Of a stretch of DNA of 9,471 bases, positions 4,659-9,471 are shown one piece after another; within the stretch, counting starts at the first letter, position 1; every line of letters starts with the position of its first letter. Source of the stretch: SAR202 cluster bacterium (lineage in GTDB: Bacteria > Chloroflexota > Dehalococcoidia > Lucifugimonadales > UBA3495); assembly GCA_009392095.1 (NCBI GenBank), contig VFHF01000218.1, positions 1-9,471 on the forward strand. Reading direction: 5' to 3'. The notes under the pieces are model-generated. The model saw only the letters and a list, made by a program, of their open reading frames with translations, made no database searches and had not been told where the DNA came from. Position numbers and translations under genes: made by a program.

Positions 4659-6044
4659 ATGGAATCCAACTACGACTTGGTGGTGATTGGTTCTGGCCCG
4701 GGCGGCTATGTGGCCGCTATCCGGGCCGGCCAATTGGGCCTGAAAACCGCCATCATCGAAAAAGAAGAACTGGGCGGCGTGTGCCTGAATTGGGGTTGCA
4801 TCCCCAGTAAGTCACTGCTGAAGAACGCTGAGATATTGTCCTACTTCAATCGGGCCGACGAGTTTGGCCTGAAGATGGACAATTTCCATGCAGACTATTC
4901 CGTGGCCATCGACCGCAGCCGGGAGGTTGTCGACCGAAACACCAAGGGCGTGGCCTTCCTACTGGACAAAAACAAAGTCGACCACATCCAGGGCACGGCC
5001 AAGATAGTCGGCGCCGGCAAGGTGGAAGTCACTCCGGACGGTAACGTCATTGAAGCCAAGAACATCATTGTCGCCACGGGGGCCCGGCCCAGAAGCATCC
5101 CTCCCCTGCCCATCGACGGCGAAAAAGTGATCACCAGCCGCGAATCTATAGTCCTCAGCGACCTACCAGAATCGATAGTCATCGTTGGCGGAGGGGCCAT
5201 CGGAGTGGAGTTCGCCTACATATACAAGATGTACGGCGTCCAGGTAACGATCGTAGAGATGCTGCCCAGGCTGGTGCCCAACGAAGACGAAGACATTAGC
5301 GCACAACTGGAACGGGCCTTCAAGCGCGCCCGCATAGATTTTTTGACCGGTGCCGGCGTCACAGCTGTGGATATCTCCGGCTCTGGCGTGACCGTGACAG
5401 TGGATAAAGACGGCACTGCCCAGACCTTGGAGTGCGATAAAGTCCTGGTAGCCATCGGCATCCAACCCAATGTTGAAGACCTGGGACTGGAGTCCGTCGG
5501 CATCGCCACTGACCGGACCGGCATCATAGTCGATGACAAGATGGCGACCAACGTAGCGGGCATCTACGCCATCGGAGACGTCAATGGGAAGATGCCGCTG
5601 GCCCACGTTGCGTCTGCCCAGGCTGCGGTAGCCGTCGAGACCATCGCGGGCATGGAGACGCAGCCGTTGGACTATACCTACATGCCCAGGGCGACCTATT
5701 GCATGCCCCAGATAGCCAGCTTCGGTCTGACCGAGGCCCAGGCTAGGGAAGAGGGTAAAGAGGTCAACGTGGGCACATTTAACGTCCAGGCAAATGGCAA
5801 GGCCCTGGCCATGGGAGAAAATTTTGGCCTGGTCAAATTAGTGGTGGACGCCAAGTACGGAGAACTGCTGGGGGGGCACATGATTGGCCCCGAGGTCACC
5901 GAGCTCTTGGGCGAGCTGTCAATGACGCGGATACTGGAAGGGACCGTACTAGAATTGGGCTGGGCGGTGCATGCCCACCCATCAATCTCGGAGATGCTCA
6001 AGGAAGCGGCGTTGAGCGCACAAGGGCGCACCATTCACATGTAG
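4659..6044 (+). CDS. lpdA: Dihydrolipoyl dehydrogenase (E3)
   Basis: The 461-residue flavoprotein reoxidises dihydrolipoyl groups of 2-oxoacid dehydrogenase complexes or the glycine cleavage system, passing electrons through FAD to NAD+. All key parts are visible: the FAD site GSGPGG (11-16), the redox disulfide GGVCLNWGCIPSK (Cys42, Cys47), the NAD site GGGAIG (177-182), a second FAD motif GIYAIGD, and the C-terminal HAHPSISE with the catalytic His440-Glu445 pair supplied by the partner subunit. Length is normal and the protein lacks an N-terminal lipoyl domain. The ATG at 4659 was chosen because the FAD strand begins directly after it and AGGTGA lies just upstream, though the spacing is short; TTG (4647) and GTG (4653) in frame would add 4 or 2 residues. 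It has its own strong promoter. No terminator is seen before korA, so it may be read through into korAB. A lipoyl E2 gene starts 3 kb downstream. Confidence 0.96.
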   Translation: MESNYDLVVIGSGPGGYVAAIRAGQLGLKTAIIEKEELGGVCLNWGCIPSKSLLKNAEILSYFNRADEFGLKMDNFHADYSVAIDRSREVVDRNTKGVAFLLDKNKVDHIQGTAKIVGAGKVEVTPDGNVIEAKNIIVATGARPRSIPPLPIDGEKVITSRESIVLSDLPESIVIVGGGAIGVEFAYIYKMYGVQVTIVEMLPRLVPNEDEDISAQLERAFKRARIDFLTGAGVTAVDISGSGVTVTVDKDGTAQTLECDKVLVAIGIQPNVEDLGLESVGIATDRTGIIVDDKMATNVAGIYAIGDVNGKMPLAHVASAQAAVAVETIAGMETQPLDYTYMPRATYCMPQIASFGLTEAQAREEGKEVNVGTFNVQANGKALAMGENFGLVKLVVDAKYGELLGGHMIGPEVTELLGELSMTRILEGTVLELGWAVHAHPSISEMLKEAALSAQGRTIHM

Positions 6045-6053
6045 GTATCTCAA

Positions 6054-6083
6054 TTATCAATTAGCAGCCATAACGGATAAAAT
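6054..6083 (+). promoter_or_regulatory. Candidate promoter for korAB
   Basis: TTATCA (6054-6059) and TAAAAT (6078-6083) are 18 nt apart in the gap after lpd. The match is moderate. The predicted start, about 6090, would leave a leader of about 110 nt before korA that contains the two inverted repeats described for this gap. Confidence 0.4.
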
Positions 6084-6093
6084 TAGCGCATGG

Positions 6094-6106
6094 TCAGGAT
6101 TCCTGA
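6094..6106. promoter_or_regulatory. Perfect palindrome TCAGGA-T-TCCTGA, possible operator
   Basis: A perfect 6-bp inverted repeat with a single central base lies at the expected transcription start of korAB. Such a compact dyad fits a repressor site better than a terminator, since no U-tract follows. Farther down, CCGGC/GCCGG (6123-6127, 6134-6138) forms a second small hairpin in the leader. Confidence 0.4.
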
Positions 6107-6200
6107 TTTGTGACCCGTTGGACCGGCGGATTAGCCGGATTCGAGAATAACTGGCAATCCCCTCAAAACTGGGAGGGCGATCAGACAAGGAGCGGACCAA

Positions 6201-7982
6201 ATGGGGTTGGGAACTTACGATTTCGCATTGGCGATAGGCGGCGAGGCTGGACAGGGGATAGCCACGCCCGGAGACATTCTGGCGCGGATCATCGTGCGCC
6301 GCGGATTGCACCTGGTTACTTATAACGCCTATCAGTCCATCGTCCGGGGCGGGCACATCTTTTTAACCATGCGTATAAGCGATGCCAAAGTCCAGAATCA
6401 CGGGGATAAGCTGGACCTGCTCATGTGCCTGAATCAAGACACCATGGACCGTCACCAACGTTTGATGGGCCCAGGCACCCGCATCGTCTATAACAGCGAT
6501 ACCATCAACCCTGGAACTGAAGACAAAGGCGCGGATCTCTGCGGCCTGCCTGTCGGCGATCTGACTGATGGCAGCAGGAACCGGTTGGTCCAGAACACCG
6601 TGGGGCTGGGTGCAATCGCTTCTCTGATGGGTATCGATTTCTCTGTTCTGGAGGAGAGCTTGACGCTGCGGTTCCAACGGCGCGGCCAAGAGATGGTGGA
6701 CGAGAATGTAAAGGTTGCCAGGGCCGGTTACGACTACTCCCAAGAACATTTCAAGCCCTTCGATCAGTCTCCACCGGTTGGCGAGAAACCCCTGGCTGTT
6801 TGGTCTGGAAACGACGCGTTGGCCATGGGCGGCGCCGCTGCCGGAGTTAAGTTCTATGCCGCATACCCAATGAGCCCGGCCACAGGTGTTCTCCATTGGA
6901 TGGCCAACAACGCCCGGAACCTAGGAATTATGGTTCGGCAAGTAGAGGATGAGATTGGCGTCGCGAATATGGTCGTGGGCGCGGCGCAAGCGGGGACCCG
7001 CTCTTTATGCGCCACCTCCGGAGGCGGGTTCGCCTTGATGACCGAAGCGATCGGCGCGGCAGCCATGATGGAGATACCTGTTGTCTTCATAAATGTCATG
7101 CGGGCCGGCCCGTCCACCGGCGTCCCCACCAAGACCGAGCAGGGTGACCTATGGCAGGTATTAGGAGCCAGCCAGGGCGACTTCGAGCGAATCATCGTTT
7201 CGCCCACCGATTCATTGGACGCCTTCAGCACCATGGCCGAGGTTTTTAACTTAACAGACAAATACCAATGCCCGGCTATTGTTATCTCGGACCTCTACAT
7301 CTCTGAGGGGAGGTACAGTGTCGATCCCGACCTGATAAACATGCACCCGGAGATTGACCGTGGAGCGCTTATAACTGAGCCTTCGGATACCGACGGATAT
7401 CTTCGCTACAAGGACACCGAGAGCGGAATATCCCCCAGGCCCTTGGCAGGGCTTGAAGGCTACGTCCACCTGGTCGCCACTGACGAGCACGACGAGGACT
7501 CAACCTTGATTAGTGACGAGTTCACCAACCCCCACAAACGACGGCAGATGGTGGAGAAACGGGCCAGGAAGTTCGATAACATCCTCAGCGATATCGCGGC
7601 TCCGGTTCTGCAAGGCCCCGCCGATGCCGATGTTACCCTAATCGGTTGGGGTTCTACTCAGGGAATTATTGCTGAAGCGGTTGACGCATTGAACGCCGAA
7701 GGCGTCTCAACTAACCACCTGCAGATCAGATGGATGGTCCCATTCCACGGCGAAGAGATCATGGACATCTTATCCAAGGCCAAACGGACCATCATCGTAG
7801 AGAACAATTACTCTGGCCAGTTCGCCCGGTATATGCGGAGCGAGACCGGATTCGCTGCTGAAGGGCACATCCGTAAATACGACGGAGAACCGTTTATGCC
7901 GCACCACATCGTTGACGGTGTGAAAGCCCAGATCGGCGGAGAGACCGATAGATACGTTCCATATCAAGAGATAACCGTTTAA
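6201..7982 (+). CDS. korA: 2-oxoacid:ferredoxin oxidoreductase, alpha subunit with fused gamma domain
   Basis: The 593-residue protein is the larger half of a two-subunit, thiamine-diphosphate-dependent oxidoreductase that converts a 2-oxoacid, CoA and oxidised ferredoxin to acyl-CoA, CO2 and reduced ferredoxin. Residues 1 to ~190 are the gamma domain (GGEAGQG near the start, then YQSIVRGGH). The alpha part begins near GNDALAMGG (Gly203) with the YPMSP motif (222-226; YPITP in well-studied relatives) and continues to the signature PSTGVPTKTEQGDL (304-317). A transketolase C-terminal-like domain (ADVTLIGWGS to IIVENNYSGQF) completes it. The substrate cannot be fixed from sequence: 2-oxoglutarate and pyruvate are both possible. 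The ATG has AAGGAG (6187-6192) 8 nt upstream. korB follows after 54 bases with no terminator, so the two form one operon. No separate delta (8Fe ferredoxin) subunit is present. Confidence 0.93.
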   Translation: MGLGTYDFALAIGGEAGQGIATPGDILARIIVRRGLHLVTYNAYQSIVRGGHIFLTMRISDAKVQNHGDKLDLLMCLNQDTMDRHQRLMGPGTRIVYNSDTINPGTEDKGADLCGLPVGDLTDGSRNRLVQNTVGLGAIASLMGIDFSVLEESLTLRFQRRGQEMVDENVKVARAGYDYSQEHFKPFDQSPPVGEKPLAVWSGNDALAMGGAAAGVKFYAAYPMSPATGVLHWMANNARNLGIMVRQVEDEIGVANMVVGAAQAGTRSLCATSGGGFALMTEAIGAAAMMEIPVVFINVMRAGPSTGVPTKTEQGDLWQVLGASQGDFERIIVSPTDSLDAFSTMAEVFNLTDKYQCPAIVISDLYISEGRYSVDPDLINMHPEIDRGALITEPSDTDGYLRYKDTESGISPRPLAGLEGYVHLVATDEHDEDSTLISDEFTNPHKRRQMVEKRARKFDNILSDIAAPVLQGPADADVTLIGWGSTQGIIAEAVDALNAEGVSTNHLQIRWMVPFHGEEIMDILSKAKRTIIVENNYSGQFARYMRSETGFAAEGHIRKYDGEPFMPHHIVDGVKAQIGGETDRYVPYQEITV

Positions 7983-8036
7983 CCGATAACGCTATTATTA
8001 CCGGTGTCCAGCCGGTGTTTAGATCGAGGTGAGACC

Positions 8037-8921
8037 ATGGCAACCACAGCAATAAACCTTACGCCGAGAGACTTCAAGGGCAAGTCAAACCCTGACTGGT
8101 GTGCCGGTTGCGGCGACTTTGGGGTCTTGAACGCCATACAGCGCGCCGTCGCGGAAATGGGTTTTCGTCCCCATGACATCATGACTGTCAGTGGCATCGG
8201 CTGTTCGTCCAACCTACCGGGCTATATCAATACCTATGGCATGCACACTCTTCATGGCCGGTCTCTGGCCATGGCCACCGGCGTAAAGATGGCCAATCAT
8301 GAGATGAACGTGATTGTCACCGGTGGCGACGGCGACGGATACGGTATCGGTGGCAATCACTTTACCCATACCGCCCGGCGAAACACCGATCTGACCTACA
8401 TAGTGATGAACAACCAGATTTATGGTCTGACCACAGGTCAGGTTTCTCCTACCAGCAGCATCGGGATGAACACCAAAAGCACACCCTTCGGGAACGTGGA
8501 ACAGCCAGTCAACCCGATAACATCGGCAATCATGAATGGCGCTACTTTCGTGGCCCGCGCCTACAGCGGCGATGTCAGGCACATGGCCGACCTGTTTCAA
8601 CAGGGCATCCGTCACAAGGGATTCTCGATTATTGACGTGTTCAGCCCCTGCGTGACATTCAATCTCACAAACACCCACGATTTCTTCAAGGAAAGGGTCA
8701 AAAAGTTAGAGGATGAGAACCACGACCCCAGTGATTGGAAGACCGCCTGCGAAAAGGCGATGCTGTTTGGTGACACGATCTACACTGGGTTGTTCTTCCA
8801 GGGAGACCGGCCTTCATTGGAAGATGTGGAACCGATTTTGAGCAAGGGCGGCCCTTTGGCTACCCGGCCTCTGGGATTGGGCAAAGACGATGCGCAGAAG
8901 ATTATCGACCGGATGATGTAG
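8037..8921 (+). CDS. korB: 2-oxoacid:ferredoxin oxidoreductase, beta subunit
   Basis: The 294-residue protein binds thiamine diphosphate and the [4Fe-4S] cluster of the KorAB enzyme. WCAGCG (Cys22, Cys25), GIGCSS (Cys56) and SPCVTFN (Cys205) supply the four cysteines seen in two-subunit 2-oxoacid:ferredoxin oxidoreductases. HGRSLAMATG and the diphosphate/Mg site GGDGDGYGIGGN (96-107), followed by NNQIYGLTTGQ.SPTS, are family signatures. The ATG at 8037 was chosen because GAGGTGAG (8026-8033) lies just upstream. A GTG at 8004 would add 11 residues without homology and has no ribosome site. It is the last gene of the transcript: a strong hairpin terminator begins about 40 bases after its stop. 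Together with KorA it should supply reduced ferredoxin and an acyl-CoA, or run in reverse as a CO2-fixing step in a reductive pathway; the sequence does not show the direction. Confidence 0.95.
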   Translation: MATTAINLTPRDFKGKSNPDWCAGCGDFGVLNAIQRAVAEMGFRPHDIMTVSGIGCSSNLPGYINTYGMHTLHGRSLAMATGVKMANHEMNVIVTGGDGDGYGIGGNHFTHTARRNTDLTYIVMNNQIYGLTTGQVSPTSSIGMNTKSTPFGNVEQPVNPITSAIMNGATFVARAYSGDVRHMADLFQQGIRHKGFSIIDVFSPCVTFNLTNTHDFFKERVKKLEDENHDPSDWKTACEKAMLFGDTIYTGLFFQGDRPSLEDVEPILSKGGPLATRPLGLGKDDAQKIIDRMM

Positions 8922-8962
8922 ACCGGGTTGGTCTGGACACACCGGGTTATATCTGGAATCCC

Positions 8963-8997
8963 AAAAGGGAGCGGACATCGTCCGCTCCCTTTTTATT
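8963..8997 (+). terminator. Rho-independent terminator after korB
   Basis: GGGAGCGGAC (8967-8976) pairs perfectly with GTCCGCTCCC (8980-8989) over a tight ATC loop, followed by TTTTTATT. AAAA upstream (8963-8966) can extend the stem. It separates korAB from the E2 gene. Confidence 0.92.
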
Positions 8998-9002
8998 ACC
9001 GG

Positions 9003-9031
9003 TTGCCCCGCTCCCTGCCGTGCATTAATAT
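9003..9031 (+). promoter_or_regulatory. Candidate promoter for the E2 gene
   Basis: TTGCCC (9003-9008) and TAATAT (9026-9031) are 17 nt apart, directly after the korB terminator and about 50 bases before the E2 start. This fits an independent transcript for E2. Confidence 0.5.
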
Positions 9032-9083
9032 CTATCCAGCGCGGACCCAGGGCGGTTAGACCCCGGTTCGCCAGGAGGCAGAG

Positions 9084-9471
9084 TTGGCCACATCGATCGT
9101 GATGCCCCAGATGGGCTATGACATGCATGAGGGCAAGGTGGTCCGCTGGCTCAAGAAAGAGGGCGAAGAGGTGACGCGCGGGGAGGTCATCGCCGAGATC
9201 GAAACCGATAAGGCGACCGTTGAATACGAGGCCTATACAGGCGGCGTAATGGCCAAGATCGTGGCGGAAGAAGGGATTGCTATCCCGGTGGGCGGACTCA
9301 TCGCCGTGATGACGGCTCCCGGCGAAGCCATCCCCGAAGACATCCTCACGGACGCAGCTATTGCCTTGGCAGCCGACTCCCCAGCCCCAGCGGCTGCCGC
9401 CGTTCAAGCTCTGGAAGGGCCAATCTCGGCAGCGGTCGCCCCCGCGGACACCGAAGAAGTTCGGGCTTCGC
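9084..9471 (+). CDS. Lipoyl-domain protein, N-terminus of a 2-oxoacid dehydrogenase E2 acyltransferase (partial)
   Basis: The gene runs off the right edge; 129 codons are visible. Residues 1 to ~78 are a complete biotinyl/lipoyl domain (MPQMGYDMHEGKVVRWLKKE) with the lipoylated lysine in ETDKATVEYE (Lys43). An Ala/Pro-rich flexible linker follows (~90-128), as in E2 proteins that next carry a peripheral-subunit binding domain and a catalytic acyltransferase domain. E2 swings acyl groups from E1 to CoA and is reoxidised by E3, which is encoded upstream at 4659. The start is TTG at 9084, chosen because AGGAGG (9073-9078) is 5 nt upstream and the codon sits exactly at the domain's beginning; an in-frame ATG at 9102 would cut the first strand. 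The acyl substrate (pyruvate, 2-oxoglutarate, branched-chain or acetoin) cannot be told from the visible part, and a lone lipoyl or biotinyl carrier protein is not fully excluded. Confidence 0.88.
   Translation, partial: MATSIVMPQMGYDMHEGKVVRWLKKEGEEVTRGEVIAEIETDKATVEYEAYTGGVMAKIVAEEGIAIPVGGLIAVMTAPGEAIPEDILTDAAIALAADSPAPAAAAVQALEGPISAAVAPADTEEVRAS

Noticed and set aside
8814..9407. 197-codon minus-strand open frame across the end of korB and the start of E2
   Set aside because: It runs antisense through two well-supported coding regions, a strong terminator and a promoter; it is a high-GC shadow frame.

Overview
The window is a housekeeping stretch of a bacterial genome with moderate to high GC. 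It carries strong Shine-Dalgarno sites, ATGA start/stop overlaps and many rho-independent terminators. The gene content and the sequence style of the 2-oxoacid:ferredoxin oxidoreductase, Tat and thioredoxin proteins remind me most of Chloroflexota (Dehalococcoidia/SAR202-like). That is an impression from memory, not a phylogenetic result.

Layout. (1) Bases 1-690, minus strand: a selenocysteine tRNA gene (selC, anticodon TCA) with its own terminator, preceded in the transcribed direction by a thioredoxin gene with its own terminator. The first ~35 bases of the window look like a degraded tRNA 3' half. (2) Bases 691-1014: about 320 bases with no convincing gene, two clean hairpins and a good promoter at its right end. 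(3) Bases 1015-4045, plus strand: a tightly coupled operon made of an RlmD-type 23S rRNA m5U methyltransferase fused in frame to a Maf nucleotide pyrophosphatase, then a TatA/B-family gene, then tatC, each joined by an ATGA overlap. A convergent tatA gene (4345-4139, minus) faces it across one shared bidirectional terminator. (4) Bases 4346-4658: a regulatory region with a near-consensus promoter, direct repeats placed two helical turns apart just upstream, and a leader hairpin that reads as an intrinsic terminator on the minus strand. (5) Bases 4659-9471, plus strand: dihydrolipoyl dehydrogenase (E3), both subunits of a 2-oxoacid:ferredoxin oxidoreductase (KorA with fused gamma domain, then KorB), a strong terminator, and the start of a lipoyl-domain E2 protein running off the right edge.

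How the genes work together. The right half is central carbon metabolism: oxidative decarboxylation of 2-oxoacids to acyl-CoA, either with ferredoxin (KorAB) or through lipoyl complexes (E2/E3, with E1 not in the window). The middle holds most of a Tat translocase that exports folded, often cofactor-bearing proteins. The left holds redox and translation functions: thioredoxin, tRNA-Sec and rRNA methylation with nucleotide sanitation.

The two most notable items are the rRNA-m5U-methyltransferase/Maf fusion, which may join a producer of m5U with an enzyme family able to destroy m5UTP, and the tRNA-Sec gene, which implies that this lineage makes selenoproteins. I did not see a defence system, CRISPR array, transposon or prophage.
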